From: Roseburia porci
GTDB lineage: Bacteria > Bacillota > Clostridia > Lachnospirales > Lachnospiraceae
NCBI RefSeq assembly: GCF_009695765.1
Contig: NZ_VUNI01000003.1
Location: 123,013 to 187,012, forward strand
Length of the DNA: 64,000 bases
Direction of reading: 5' to 3'
Position numbers and translations under genes: made by a program. The notes under the pieces are model-generated. The model saw only the letters and a list, made by a program, of their open reading frames with translations, was not told where the DNA came from and did not search any database. Positions 37,591 through 47,242 of the stretch are shown in pieces (the stretch's first letter is position 1; each line of letters opens with the position of its first letter).

Positions 37591-38538
37591 CTATAGTTGT
37601 TTTTTAATTTCTTCATTGATAAGTCCAATGATCTGTTCCGGATCACCATCCATTGAAAATCCGGCAGCTTTTGCATGACCGCCGCCTCCAAATTTCATGG
37701 CAATCTCTGCAAGATTCACATCGCCACTTGCCCTTGTGCTCACTTTAAAGCTGTTGTCACCAGTCTGATAAAGGAAAATGGCAACTTCAACCCCTTTGGT
37801 TACGCGCAGCTGGCTGACAATTCCGTCCAGATGTTTTGGAAGCACATGATATGTGTGCATTACCTCATCTGTCACACAGCTTGCAATCACCTTTCCATCC
37901 AGATAAAGCCGGCTGTTTAACAATGCATACCCAAGCACCTGATTCTGTTCAAATGTTTTCGCATAAAAAGTCTCATCGATAATTCTGGAATAATCAATTC
38001 CCTTATCCATAAGAATTCCGGCAATATTCATGGTCTTTGCCGAAGTACAGGAATACTGGAATACTCCGGTATCATGCACAATGCCTGTGTAAAGGCATTC
38101 TGCAATCTCTTTTGTAATCTTCTCAGGATCGAGCAGTTCAAACACAAGTTCACTTGCCGAGCTTGCCTCCGGGAAAATGTAATTCTGTTCCGCAAAAGAC
38201 TGATTACTCAAATGATGATCGATACATACGGTATGACGTGCAGATTCAAAGTACTTATTGGCTTCTCCCAGTCTTCCGGCATCCCCGCAGTCCAGCGCAA
38301 TAAAAAGATCAAATATAATCTCATCTGTATATTCACTGCGTATTTGGAATGAATCATTCATAAATTTAAAAATATTCGGAATTGGCTCAAGATAAATACA
38401 CACATCAATATCCGGATAATATGTTCGGATATAATTATATACTCCCAGACAGGAACCAACACAGTCCCCGTCCGGTCTTACATGTCCTGCGATTCCAATC
38501 GAATGCATTCCCTGAATCACTTCATCAAGATTTGTCAT
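37591..38538 (-). CDS. nrnA: DHH-family oligoribonuclease/pAp phosphatase
   Basis: The 315-residue protein belongs to the NrnA/DHHA1 family, which degrades nanoRNA and dephosphorylates pAp. The metal motifs are GHVRPDGDCVGSCLG, ALDCGDAG and CIDHHLSNQ. The C-terminal DHHA1 motif is GGGGHAKAAGFSM. It sits between rbfA and truB, the usual Firmicutes position. Confidence 0.95.
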   Translation of the reverse strand: MTNLDEVIQGMHSIGIAGHVRPDGDCVGSCLGVYNYIRTYYPDIDVCIYLEPIPNIFKFMNDSFQIRSEYTDEIIFDLFIALDCGDAGRLGEANKYFESARHTVCIDHHLSNQSFAEQNYIFPEASSASELVFELLDPEKITKEIAECLYTGIVHDTGVFQYSCTSAKTMNIAGILMDKGIDYSRIIDETFYAKTFEQNQVLGYALLNSRLYLDGKVIASCVTDEVMHTYHVLPKHLDGIVSQLRVTKGVEVAIFLYQTGDNSFKVSTRASGDVNLAEIAMKFGGGGHAKAAGFSMDGDPEQIIGLINEEIKKQL

Positions 38539-38541
38539 TTT

Positions 38542-38907
38542 CTAGTCCTCTTTGATATCTTTTGTAACATCATCAATTTTTTTCGACATGTTTACACCAT
38601 ATTCAATTGACTGATCAAGGATAAATTTGATTTCCGGCGTATTTCTTAAATTAATGGATTTCGCCAGTTTCACACGGATAAATCCCTCTGCGGAACGAAG
38701 TCCGGCAAGTGTATCTTTCTGAGACTGTTCATCTCCAAGGACACTGATATATGCTTTTGCCGTCTTCAAATCCGGAGCGACTTCCACTGCAACCACGCTT
38801 GTCATCGGGTTGATCCGTGGATCCTTGATCTCACCGCGAATGATATTACTCAGTTCGCGGTGTACTTCTTCGTTTACACGAATATTTTTAATGCTGTTTT
38901 TTCTCAT
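38542..38907 (-). CDS. rbfA: Ribosome-binding factor A
   Basis: The 121-residue protein is a KH-like cold-adaptation and 16S maturation factor. It has RVNEEVHRELSNIIRGEIKDPRI, DLKTAKAYISVLGD and LRNTPEIKFILDQSIEYG. It follows infB by 14 nt. Confidence 0.97.
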   Translation of the reverse strand: MRKNSIKNIRVNEEVHRELSNIIRGEIKDPRINPMTSVVAVEVAPDLKTAKAYISVLGDEQSQKDTLAGLRSAEGFIRVKLAKSINLRNTPEIKFILDQSIEYGVNMSKKIDDVTKDIKED

Positions 38908-38921
38908 CTGATTCCTGCTTT

Positions 38922-41666
38922 CTATCTTGGTACTTCTACCATCTTATAAGCTTCTACAACATCAAGTTCCTGGATATCGTTAAATCCTTCGAATACAAGA
39001 CCACACTCAAATCCGGCTTTTACTTCCTTAACGTCATCTTTAAATCTCTTTAATGATGCTAAAGCGCCTTCAAAGATCTGTGTTCCTTCTCTGCTGATAC
39101 GTACGCTGCATCCTCTTTCGAATTTACCATCCAGAACATAGGAACCGGCAATATTACCAACTCCGGAAGCTTTGAAGATCTGTCTGATCTCAGCATGACC
39201 GATTACCTGCTCCTCGAAGATCGGATCTAACATACCCTTCATGGCAGCTTCCACATCTTCGATTGCGTTGTAGATAACTTTGTATAATCTTACATCTACG
39301 CCTTCTCTGTCTGCAGTAACTTTTGCAACCGGATCCGGACGAACATTAAATCCGATAATGATTGCATTAGATGCAGAAGCAAGAATAACGTCGGATTCGT
39401 TGATTGCACCAACTCCACCATGGATTACCTTGACAACAACTTCGTCATTGGAAAGTTTTACAAGTGACTGTTTTACGGCCTCAACAGATCCCTGTACATC
39501 CGCTTTTACAATAATGTCAAGTTCTTTCATATTACCAGACTGGATCTGAGAGAACAGGTCATCCAGAGACATCTTGGATTTTGTCTCTTCAATCAGTCGA
39601 TTCTTGCCTTCAGCAATATAGGTATCAGCAAAGGCTTTTGCTTCTTTATCTGAATCGGTTGCTACGAATGTCTCACCGGCATCCGGAACATTATTCAGTC
39701 CAAGGATCTCTACCGGAGTAGATGGGCCAGCTTCTTTTACTCTTCTTCCCTTATCATCGATCATCGCACGTACTTTACCATAGCTGCTTCCACATGCAAT
39801 TGGATCTCCTACATGCAATGTACCTTTCTGTACAAGAACAGTTGCAACAGAACCACGTCCCTTATCAAGCTGGGCCTCAACAACAAGACCTCTTGCATTA
39901 CGGTCTGGATTGGCTTTTAACTCCAGTACTTCTGCTGTTAACAGAATCATCTCTAACAGATTCTCGATACCTTCATGTGTATGTGCAGATACCGGACAGA
40001 AGATTGTGCTTCCACCCCAGTCTTCCGGAATCAGTTCATACTCGGAAAGTTCCTGTTTTACTTTATCAATATTCGCACTTGGCTTATCAATCTTGTTTAC
40101 AGCAACAATAATCTCAACCCCTGCAGCCTTGGCATGGTTAATTGCCTCAACTGTCTGTGGCATAACACCATCGTCTGCTGCAACAACCAGGATTGCAATA
40201 TCTGTTGCATTTGCACCACGCATACGCATTGCGGTAAACGCTTCATGTCCAGGAGTGTCTAAGAATGTGATCGTCTGACCATTGATCTCAACAACTGATG
40301 CACCGATGTGCTGTGTAATACCACCAGCCTCGCGGTCTGTCACTCTTGTCGAGCGGATTGCATCCAACAGAGATGTTTTACCATGGTCAACATGACCCAT
40401 AACACAGACAACCGGTGGACGTGGAACCATTTTGTCTTCCGGTTCTTCATCCTCTTTCAGAAGTTCTGCGATCACATCAACTTTTACTTCCGGCTCACAG
40501 ATGTAATTAAACTCCAGTGCAATCTCTTCTGCTGTTTCAAAATCCACTTCCTGGTTTACCGTTACCATCTGTCCTTTTAAGAACAGTTTCTTAACGATAA
40601 CCGAAGGCTGGATCTTCATCTTGTCAGCAAGTTCACGGATCATCAGTTTTTCCGGAAGCGTAATTGTCTTGATTACATCTTCATCCTCTTTTGGCTGCTG
40701 TGGCTGCTGCTGAGGTTTCTTTCTTCCGCCGTGCTTTTCAAGATTTACATAATTTTCCTGACGTTTACCGAGTTTATCATGATCCTGATGTTTGTTATTG
40801 TTGCGGTTGTTTCCACGATCACGGCTTTCCTTGCCTCTTACATCTTCAACAGAAGCTGCCTCCTTGTTGAATTTATCCATTTCCTTATCGAAACGTCCAC
40901 GCGAATTGTTGCGGTCATTATTGTTGAAACGATTGCCTGAACCGTTATTGCGGTTATTATAATTGCCGTTTCCACGGTCATTGCCGCGGTTATTATTATA
41001 ACCATTTCCTCTGTCGTTATTACGATCATTATTACGGTTATTATATCCATTGTTGCGATCACCGCGGTTATTATTTCTGTCGTTCTGAGGTCTGCCGTTT
41101 CCTCTGTCATTCTGAGGTCTTTGGCCTCTTTCCTCCTGAGTGCGTACCGGACGTGTCTCTGCCTGATTGTCATTATTGCCAGCGGTTCTTTCACTGATTG
41201 GTCTCATTGCACGTTCTCCAACCGGACGCGGACGGATAATATGACTTGCCGGATTGGAGTACGTATTGGAATTATCTCTTCTTCCTCCGCGCTCTCCGTT
41301 GCGGTCATTATTTCGGTCGTTGTTACGATTGCCATTTCTCTGCTGGTTATTATTCTGTCCAGGGCGTCTCTGCTGCTTACTGTACTGCGCATTAAATACT
41401 GCAGAAATGCTTGATTTCTTCTTTGGACGTTCTACTCCGTCTTTTTCTGTTGTTTTCTGCTCTTTTTCAGTAGTTTTTGCCGGAGCTGCTGTTTTGCTTT
41501 TTACCGGAGCTTTTGTGTACTTTTTACGTACCATAGCTGCAGCTGCATCTTCCACACCGCTGGTTGCTCCTTTTACTGCATATTCCGTTGTACTGAGCAT
41601 GTCTATAATATCCTGTGATTTTATATCTAATTCTTTTGCAAGTTCATGAACTCTGATCTTTGCCAT
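38922..41666 (-). CDS. infB: Translation initiation factor IF-2
   Basis: The 914-residue GTPase places initiator tRNA on the ribosome. An IF2_N domain starts the protein ([19 protein letters not shown]). A long low-complexity region (about 95-330) dominated by Asn, Arg, Asp and Gly follows. Then come a second IF2_N domain ([16 protein letters not shown]), the G domain ([29 protein letters not shown]) and domains II-IV. The catalytic part is normal. The Asn/Arg linker is unusually long and is intrinsically disordered. Confidence 0.98.
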   Translation of the reverse strand: MAKIRVHELAKELDIKSQDIIDMLSTTEYAVKGATSGVEDAAAAMVRKKYTKAPVKSKTAAPAKTTEKEQKTTEKDGVERPKKKSSISAVFNAQYSKQQRRPGQNNNQQRNGNRNNDRNNDRNGERGGRRDNSNTYSNPASHIIRPRPVGERAMRPISERTAGNNDNQAETRPVRTQEERGQRPQNDRGNGRPQNDRNNNRGDRNNGYNNRNNDRNNDRGNGYNNNRGNDRGNGNYNNRNNGSGNRFNNNDRNNSRGRFDKEMDKFNKEAASVEDVRGKESRDRGNNRNNNKHQDHDKLGKRQENYVNLEKHGGRKKPQQQPQQPKEDEDVIKTITLPEKLMIRELADKMKIQPSVIVKKLFLKGQMVTVNQEVDFETAEEIALEFNYICEPEVKVDVIAELLKEDEEPEDKMVPRPPVVCVMGHVDHGKTSLLDAIRSTRVTDREAGGITQHIGASVVEINGQTITFLDTPGHEAFTAMRMRGANATDIAILVVAADDGVMPQTVEAINHAKAAGVEIIVAVNKIDKPSANIDKVKQELSEYELIPEDWGGSTIFCPVSAHTHEGIENLLEMILLTAEVLELKANPDRNARGLVVEAQLDKGRGSVATVLVQKGTLHVGDPIACGSSYGKVRAMIDDKGRRVKEAGPSTPVEILGLNNVPDAGETFVATDSDKEAKAFADTYIAEGKNRLIEETKSKMSLDDLFSQIQSGNMKELDIIVKADVQGSVEAVKQSLVKLSNDEVVVKVIHGGVGAINESDVILASASNAIIIGFNVRPDPVAKVTADREGVDVRLYKVIYNAIEDVEAAMKGMLDPIFEEQVIGHAEIRQIFKASGVGNIAGSYVLDGKFERGCSVRISREGTQIFEGALASLKRFKDDVKEVKAGFECGLVFEGFNDIQELDVVEAYKMVEVPR

Positions 41667-41683
41667 ATATTACGTTTCCTCCG

Positions 41684-41998
41684 TTATTCAGTTTTATAGG
41701 TTTCCAATTTCTTTTCTACTGCTTTTGCAAGATTTTCATCTGTAATTGCAAGAGAAGCACGAAATTCTTTGCCAATGTAATGTCCCAGTTCTTCTTTCGT
41801 TCCAAATATATACATTGGAACATAATAAAAATCCGTCATATTCCGGAACATTTTTCTTGTATTTTCAGATGCTTCTTCTGAAACAATTACCAAAAATGCC
41901 TTCCCACTCTTTACTGCCTTCTCCGTAGAAAATTCTCCGCTGGCCACATGTCCCGATTTTGCTGCAAGTCCCAGCATGGATAATGCCTTATTTTGCAA
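41684..41998 (-). CDS. ylxQ: L7Ae-family RNA-binding protein (YlxQ)
   Basis: This is a small ribosomal L7Ae/L30e/S12e-fold protein with KALSMLGLAAKSGHVASGEF, AFLVIVSEEASENTRKMF and the C-terminal AITDENLAKAVEKKLE. The family binds kink-turn RNA; the exact role of YlxQ is unclear. I suggest a TTG start at 41998, 10 nt after a GGAG, because it gives the standard N-terminus and 104 residues. An ATG at 42028 would add ten residues and overlap rnpM by 41 nt. Confidence 0.9.
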   Translation of the reverse strand: MQNKALSMLGLAAKSGHVASGEFSTEKAVKSGKAFLVIVSEEASENTRKMFRNMTDFYYVPMYIFGTKEELGHYIGKEFRASLAITDENLAKAVEKKLETYKTE

Positions 41999-42260
41999 GT
42001 GTTTCCATCTCCTTTTCGAGATTCTCATACACTTCTGCCGGAATTGCGGTCTTAAGGGATCTTTCCAGTCCCTTGGACTTACGTGCTTTCTTTAAGCATT
42101 CCGGATCCGGACAGATATACGCACCACGTCCGTTCTTCCGGCCTGTTGTATCCAGTACAACATCTTCTTCCGGAGTCTTGATCACACGAATCAGTTCCTT
42201 CTTTGCTTTCATCTCACCGCATCCAACACATTGACGCATAGGAATCTTTTTACTGTTCAT
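41988..42260 (-). CDS. rnpM: YlxR/RnpM-family RNA-binding protein
   Basis: The 90-residue protein has the family core MRQCVGCGEMKAKKELIRV and TTGRKNGRGAYICPDPECLK. YlxR (RnpM) is reported to bind and modulate RNase P RNA in Bacillus. It lies between nusA and ylxQ. Confidence 0.95.
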   Translation of the reverse strand: MNSKKIPMRQCVGCGEMKAKKELIRVIKTPEEDVVLDTTGRKNGRGAYICPDPECLKKARKSKGLERSLKTAIPAEVYENLEKEMETLAK

Positions 42261-42262
42261 TT

Positions 42263-43435
42263 TTATTCCTCTTCACTACCTGCAGCTGTCTCATTTTCTG
42301 CAAATGTTTCTTCATCTGCCTGAGCATCCTCGCTGTATTCCTCGTCTTCGTAATACTCTTCATCTTCGTAGTCATTCTCATAGTCCATGAAATCTCCATC
42401 CTCACGGGCTTTTGACTCACTCTTGATGTCGATCTTAAATCCGGTAAGACGTGCAGCAAGACGTGCATTCTGACCTTCCTTACCGATTGCAAGTGAAAGC
42501 TGATAATCCGGGACAACAACTTTTGCTGATTTTTCATCTGCGTCAGCAATAACTGAAATTACTTTTGCAGGACTTAATGCATTCTGGATCAGAATTGCAG
42601 GATTCTCATCCCATGTAATAATATCAATTTTCTCACCACGAAGCTCATTAACGATCGCGTTTACACGTGCTCCGTTCATACCGACACATGCACCGACCGG
42701 ATCAACATCCGGGTCATTGGACCATACTGCGATCTTGGTTCTGCTTCCTGCTTCACGGGAAATTGCCTTGATCTCAACGATTCCGTCTTTTACTTCTGTC
42801 ACTTCAGATTCAAAAAGGCGTTTTACAAGTTCCGGATGTGTTCTGGAAACAAGAATCTTTGGTCCCTTCGGAGTGGATTTCACTTCAACAATATAAACCT
42901 TGATACGCTCGGTCGGCTGGAATACCTCTCCTTTGATCTGCTCGCTCTCTGTAAGCAAAGCGTCAGCCTTACCGAGGTTAATGCTTACATTTTTGCCAAC
43001 ATAACGCTGAACAACACCGGTAACAACGTCTTTTTCTTTACTGTAATACTCATCATAGATCACTTTACGTTCTTCTTCCCTGATCTTCTGAAGAATTACG
43101 TTTTTGGCATTCTGTGTTGCAATTCTTCCAAACTCTTTGGATTTTACTTCAACCTGTACGACATCACCTAATTCGTACTTTGAATTGATCATCTGTGCAT
43201 TTGGAAGCGAAATCTCCATTACAGGATCTTCCACATTCTCTACAACTGTCTTCTCCTGATAGCAATGGAACTCACATGTTTCAGGATCAATGACAACCTT
43301 AACATTATCGGATTTTCCGAAATTGTTTTTGCAGGCTGTAACAAGAGAGTTCTCAATTGCTTCTAACAGAGTATCCTTGCTGATGTTCTTTTCCTGTTCT
43401 AGTATATTTAACGCTTCTAATAACTCATTATTCAT
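42263..43435 (-). CDS. nusA: Transcription termination/antitermination factor NusA
   Basis: The 390-residue protein carries the NusA N-terminal domain, an S1 domain (VVTGVVQRYVGKNVSINLG) and two KH domains (DPDVDPVGACVGMNGARVNA; LSLAIGKEGQNARLAARLTG). The tail is extremely acidic, with repeated DYEDEEYYEDEEY-type residues, an extension seen in several Clostridia. Gram-positive NusA lacks the C-terminal acidic repeats of E. coli, so this tail is a different feature. Confidence 0.97.
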   Translation of the reverse strand: MNNELLEALNILEQEKNISKDTLLEAIENSLVTACKNNFGKSDNVKVVIDPETCEFHCYQEKTVVENVEDPVMEISLPNAQMINSKYELGDVVQVEVKSKEFGRIATQNAKNVILQKIREEERKVIYDEYYSKEKDVVTGVVQRYVGKNVSINLGKADALLTESEQIKGEVFQPTERIKVYIVEVKSTPKGPKILVSRTHPELVKRLFESEVTEVKDGIVEIKAISREAGSRTKIAVWSNDPDVDPVGACVGMNGARVNAIVNELRGEKIDIITWDENPAILIQNALSPAKVISVIADADEKSAKVVVPDYQLSLAIGKEGQNARLAARLTGFKIDIKSESKAREDGDFMDYENDYEDEEYYEDEEYSEDAQADEETFAENETAAGSEEE

Positions 43436-43465
43436 TATCTTATCCTCCTATATTGTTATCTTACG

Positions 43466-43933
43466 CTAAAAATGTATTGCCTGACGAATTAACGCAATGT
43501 CCGATTTATCGAAACTCATCTCTTCGCCGTCTTCTGTCTCAATGGTAACTGTCTGCTCATCGTATGCTCTTAACAGTCCATAAAACTCTTTACTCCGGTT
43601 AATTGCACGATATGTCCTGATTTCAACTTCTTTTCCCATGTTGCGGACATAATCCTTCTCTTTTTTCAGTGGGCGTCCAAGTCCTGGAGAACTCACTTCA
43701 AACACATAAGAATCCGGAATAAAATCTTCCTCATCCAAAAGAACATTCATCTCTCTGGCGACATCCGCACATTCATTCACTGTAATTCCGCCTTCTTTAT
43801 CAATGTATGCCCTTAAATACCAGGTACTTCCTTCCTTCACATACTCAACATCCACCAGTTCAAACTTCATCCGCTCAATGATCGGAGTGATCAAAGCTTC
43901 TGTTTTTGCTTCATATACTCTTGCATTTGACAT
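43466..43933 (-). CDS. rimP: Ribosome maturation factor RimP
   Basis: The 155-residue protein assists 30S maturation. Recognisable segments are ELVDVEYVKEGSTWYLRAYI, NECADVAREMNVLLDEED, YVFEVSSPGLGRPLKKEKDY and the C-terminal SDIALIRQAIHF. The ATG at 43933 has GAGGTG upstream and gives the usual length. A longer frame starting at 44059 would run through the leader hairpin and promoter. It is the first gene of the operon. Confidence 0.96.
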   Translation of the reverse strand: MSNARVYEAKTEALITPIIERMKFELVDVEYVKEGSTWYLRAYIDKEGGITVNECADVAREMNVLLDEEDFIPDSYVFEVSSPGLGRPLKKEKDYVRNMGKEVEIRTYRAINRSKEFYGLLRAYDEQTVTIETEDGEEMSFDKSDIALIRQAIHF

Positions 43934-43976
43934 ATTCTCTAGCACCTCTTTTCTAAATAAATTCGCCAAAACATGA

Positions 43977-44006
43977 ATTGAGAGAGGACTTTTGCCCTCT
44001 CTCAAT
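43977..44006 (-). promoter_or_regulatory. Leader hairpin of the rimP-nusA-infB operon
   Basis: ATTGAGAGAGG pairs with CCTCTCTCAAT around a short loop. It lies between the promoter and rimP in the 5' leader. There is no U-run, so it is more likely a regulatory or stabilising stem than a terminator. Confidence 0.55.
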
Positions 44007-44030
44007 CTTGTCATCGTGTTATCAATTAGT

Positions 44031-44059
44031 ATAATATCACTATCCGATACGCATTGCAA
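44031..44059 (-). promoter_or_regulatory. Promoter of the rimP-nusA-infB operon
   Basis: Minus strand TTGCAA (44054-44059), 17-bp spacer, TATTAT (44031-44036), about 100 nt upstream of rimP and divergent from the tRNA gene. Confidence 0.7.
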
Positions 44060-44125
44060 GGATTTCTTGAAAAATATATAAAAAAGCTCTTGCTTTTTTC
44101 ATTTGTACATGATATTATAATACAC

Positions 44126-44197
44126 GGTTCGTTGGTCAAGCGGTTAAGACGCCGCCCTCTCACGGCGGAATCACGGGTTCGATTCCCGTACGAACTG
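44126..44197 (+). tRNA. tRNA-Glu (anticodon CTC)
   Basis: A full cloverleaf is visible: acceptor GGTTCGT with ACGAACT (one G-U at the end), D-arm GTC/GAC, anticodon stem CCGCC/GGCGG with loop CTCTCAC (anticodon CTC), T-arm ACGGG TTCGATT CCCGT, discriminator G. CCA is not encoded. A TATAAT-like box lies just upstream. Its 3' half is the core of the element's attachment repeat, so the gene is kept intact by sequence carried in by the element. Confidence 0.95.
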
Positions 44198-44213
44198 CTG
44201 ACTGTTATTTTTA
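44174..44213 (+). repeat. attL core repeat in the tRNA-Glu 3' end
   Basis: The 40 bases are identical to 63740-63779. They cover the T-arm and acceptor end of the tRNA plus downstream sequence. Confidence 0.85.
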
Positions 44214-44233
44214 ATAAACAGCCCAACCCGAGG

Positions 44234-44262
44234 AAACATCGCATTTTGCGGTGTTTTTTTAT
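44234..44262 (+). terminator. tRNA-Glu terminator
   Basis: ACATCGC pairs with GCGGTGT across ATTTT and is followed by a T-run. The same hairpin, slightly changed, recurs after the right attachment repeat at 63803-63828. Confidence 0.85.
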
Positions 44263-44296
44263 TGCCAGAATTCTTATCTTTTAATAGCTTAAAAAA

Positions 44297-44318
44297 AGTT
44301 TAACCAAAAGTTTAACCA
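44297..44318 (+). repeat. Left arm-type sites: two AGTTTAACCA repeats
   Basis: AGTTTAACCA occurs at 44297-44306 and 44309-44318, about 85 nt inside the left core repeat. A matching TTTAACCA pair lies inside the right end. Such paired short repeats are typical arm sites for the N-terminal domain of tyrosine integrases. Confidence 0.6.
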
Positions 44319-44327
44319 TGCTTCCGG

Positions 44328-45590
44328 TTATGCTTCTTTTGTTTCATTCGCAATTGCCCTTAAATCTGGGATTTTTTCTAAAATTTTTCGTTTTTGTTCA
44401 ATACTCTTTCGATTACGATGATAATGTCGTTCCGATACATTTCGATCCACATGCCCCATCTGCTGCAACAAAAGATTATCATCTGCATTCGCATCCATGA
44501 GAATCGTACCATAGGTTTTCCTTACTTTATGAGGAGACTTTTGATAGATTTTAAGCTTTGTACATAATTGCTGCAATCTTCTGCGAACAGCCTGCGCTTT
44601 CATTCGTTCGCCATTTTTTGGTTGGATGAAGATGTATTCGCCAAACGGGTTCAGGAGCTTTAGTTTTGTCTCTATCCATCCTGTTTCGTCTGGTATTACA
44701 ATATTTCGTACTCCTGCTTTTGTTTTAGGATAATCTTTGATTGTAGTAACATAATGTCCAGTTGCATCTTTATAACGTGTTTCAGTCCTACGCACCTTAA
44801 TATAACCATCTTCGACATCTTCGTGTTTTAATGCAACAATTTCACCGATCCGCATACCAGTCGCAAACATAAGCAATATTGCCATATTATGTACATCCAG
44901 ATTATCTTTTAGATATGTTACCATCTTTTCCGTCTCATCTTCGTCGTACACTTCTTCGTAATCTTCATGAATCACTCTTTTAAATTCTCGCTCCGAAACA
45001 TCCAGATCCTCCAGCATCTCATCAACACTAAAATGTATCAGTTCTCGCTTTTTAGCACGTTTTAAAAATCCTCTCACAATTCCTTTAAGACTGGAAAAGG
45101 CCTTAGCAGTCAAGTCATACCGTGCAAGCTGCTTTTCTAAAAATTCCTGCCATTCCATCGCTGATATAGCTTTTATTTTTTGATTTGCCATCTTTTCCTT
45201 ATCACGAATAAAATGACGTTCAAAAAACTGTACCGTTCTGAGATGTGTTGACGGAGATATCTTTTTTAGTTCCAACCTCCGATCATTCCATTCGTCAAAA
45301 ACTTCTTTTACTGTCGGATTCTCTGCTTCTTCCTTATAATATGCAATAATCGTCTCTTCTAATTTTTCCCTTTTCCGTTTGCTAACAAGTTTACGCCCTC
45401 CTTTCCCATCTGGTAAATGAGTCTTCCAACTGCCATCCTTTCCTTGCCAAATCTTGTAAGTATGTTTGTTTAAGATTTCCTGTCTTTTCATTTTTTCAAT
45501 CTTCGTCAGTACAGATGATACGTCAATTATACCCTCAGATACTGCGTATTGCAATAAATCCACACTAACCTGATTACTACTGATATCCAA
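44328..45590 (-). CDS. int: Tyrosine site-specific integrase of the element
   Basis: The enzyme is predicted to recombine the attachment repeats at tRNA-Glu. An N-terminal arm-binding region (IWQGKDGSWKTHLPD) leads to a SAM-like core-binding domain (about 90-190) and the catalytic domain. The latter has Arg in TGMRIGEIVAL, HxxR in SPHKVRKTYGTI, His in QQMGHVDRNV and the nucleophile Tyr in SERHYHRNRK. I prefer a TTG start at 45590, with GGGAGG 8 nt upstream. Another TTG at 45626 has GGAGG only 3 nt away. The stop is about 115 nt from the left core repeat. Confidence 0.93.
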   Translation of the reverse strand: MDISSNQVSVDLLQYAVSEGIIDVSSVLTKIEKMKRQEILNKHTYKIWQGKDGSWKTHLPDGKGGRKLVSKRKREKLEETIIAYYKEEAENPTVKEVFDEWNDRRLELKKISPSTHLRTVQFFERHFIRDKEKMANQKIKAISAMEWQEFLEKQLARYDLTAKAFSSLKGIVRGFLKRAKKRELIHFSVDEMLEDLDVSEREFKRVIHEDYEEVYDEDETEKMVTYLKDNLDVHNMAILLMFATGMRIGEIVALKHEDVEDGYIKVRRTETRYKDATGHYVTTIKDYPKTKAGVRNIVIPDETGWIETKLKLLNPFGEYIFIQPKNGERMKAQAVRRRLQQLCTKLKIYQKSPHKVRKTYGTILMDANADDNLLLQQMGHVDRNVSERHYHRNRKSIEQKRKILEKIPDLRAIANETKEA

Positions 45591-45650
45591 CAGTGATACC
45601 TCCCATATTTCTGTGATAGATTTCAAAAACCTCCTCAGAAAATATGGCTT

Positions 45651-46802
45651 TTATTTTTGCAAATTAATCTCTTTCTCTTCTTCCCTATCTTTATCCAAAA
45701 TAAGACCATGTGCTATAGCATAAGCTTCGCCTTCCCTGATAAAACGTTCTTTTAGTGGCTGGTACACTTCTGTAAGAATCTGCTTATCATCGTATAACTC
45801 CATTCCAATCCGTTCCATCTCCTTTTCGCGTTTACTTTCCATAAGCTCAAGCTGAAGGTCACGGATCTGCTGCTGCATATCTACATTATTTTTCATTGTT
45901 TCCTGAAGCTGATCTTCCAGTTCATGAACTTTCTTATCCTTTTGTGCTGATTTTTCTCGCTCTTTATACAAATGCTTATTATTCATTTCTGTAATATCTC
46001 TTTGCACCAGGACTTTTTCATATTCTGAATTTGCACGCGCCCAATAATCTCTTGCAGATTCGCCTTTTTCCGGAGCAGGAAGTGTTGCATTGACATTCTG
46101 AGTCATAATAGATCTCGCTCTTTTTAAAGATTCAACACGTTGATAACCAGAACTTTCCAAACCACGTTCAAAGCCAAGGTGTTCTACATATTTTGCATAA
46201 TCTGTCTGGACATTTGCCAGATCCCTTGGGCCGTTTATATACTGGTGATAACTGAGGCGCTGCTGTCCCTTTTTATCCGTATACATAGGGATAAATACCG
46301 CATGCAAATGCGGCTTTCCGGTTTCATCCATATGCTCTACAATCTGTTTTACATTTGTTTTCTGCGGTCCCCCAAACCTGTCATTAATAAATTTAATCGT
46401 TTCCTTTTCCCACTCTGCAAATCGTTTTTCATCTATTGGCCTGGAAACGCCATTTTCATCTTTCTTTGTTTCTCCTGGATAATGGACCTCAATCTCTGCT
46501 GCAAGAACCGCATCTTTTCGAATCTTATCCCCATCTTTAAACCGCAGATCATTTTTGTAAATAGTATCTTTTACGTCCTGCCATTCTTCTTCATCTACTC
46601 TTTTGTCCTGAATTGCTTCTACAACCTCTCTCCATAGATCGCAGGTTTCAGTCCCATATAAAGTTTTATTATATTGGGAAAGATTCTGATCAATATGTTT
46701 TCCAGTCTGCTCCCCTTCTTTTCTCTCATTATGTTTCATTGTTTTTATAATTGTACTTTTTGTTCGGATCGGAACCACCCGGAAGCAATTTCTCTCTGCC
46801 AT
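45651..46802 (-). CDS. mobV: MobV-family relaxase (Pre/Mob)
   Basis: MobV relaxases nick the origin of transfer and lead the strand into a recipient through a helper's conjugation machinery. The 383-residue protein has the N-terminal RNCFRVVPIRTKSTI and HNERKEG (motif I with His/Asn). The metal-binding motif III region is EHMDETGKPHLHAVFIPM (HxDExxPHxH type). The C-terminus is a long coiled coil (about 265-350). The ATG at 46802 has AGAGG upstream. Relaxases of this family nick upstream of their own gene, which here is the palindrome-rich stretch. Confidence 0.93.
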   Translation of the reverse strand: MAERNCFRVVPIRTKSTIIKTMKHNERKEGEQTGKHIDQNLSQYNKTLYGTETCDLWREVVEAIQDKRVDEEEWQDVKDTIYKNDLRFKDGDKIRKDAVLAAEIEVHYPGETKKDENGVSRPIDEKRFAEWEKETIKFINDRFGGPQKTNVKQIVEHMDETGKPHLHAVFIPMYTDKKGQQRLSYHQYINGPRDLANVQTDYAKYVEHLGFERGLESSGYQRVESLKRARSIMTQNVNATLPAPEKGESARDYWARANSEYEKVLVQRDITEMNNKHLYKEREKSAQKDKKVHELEDQLQETMKNNVDMQQQIRDLQLELMESKREKEMERIGMELYDDKQILTEVYQPLKERFIREGEAYAIAHGLILDKDREEEKEINLQK

Positions 46803-46833
46803 AATTAATACCTCTTTCTGAAATTTCACTTTT

Positions 46834-46866
46834 AATATGGCATAAAAAATAGAAAAGAAAAAAGAA
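46834..46866 (-). promoter_or_regulatory. Promoter-like element upstream of mobV
   Basis: AATATGG at 46834-46840 plus TAGAAAAGAAAAAAGAA at 46850-46866 (plus-strand reading). The 17-base block recurs exactly upstream of the pentapeptide-repeat gene at 52169-52185, with AATATGG nearby there as well. Confidence 0.4.
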
Positions 46867-47242
46867 AATACATACCACTCAAAACGATACCGTTTAAACG
46901 AACGGTAGTTACGTTACACATTCTCGCACTTCTTTTCTTCGGTTTCCATAAACCGTGCCTCCCCGTAGTTCCTTTCCCTCCGCAATCCAGTCGGCACGCA
47001 CGTGCTTCGCATTCCTTTTCAGCGTTTATCTTGCCTTCGCATTTCTTATCTTCGTTTCCCTTGCGCCCCTGTAATGGCATAAGAGGAATCAACGTCTGTG
47101 GGCGCACGTCTCCGCATCCCTTTCCTCGTATTTTCTGCAGTTTCCGTTGCTTCGCCCCGTATCACACGCCAGCTCACGCGCCGTGTGGGTATGGTATCAC
47201 CACATGAGCTGGATACCGACTTTACCTGCCTTTTCTGTACTT

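Noticed and set aside
44026..44284. ORFs across the tRNA-Glu gene
   Set aside because: Both frames simply read through the tRNA and its terminator.
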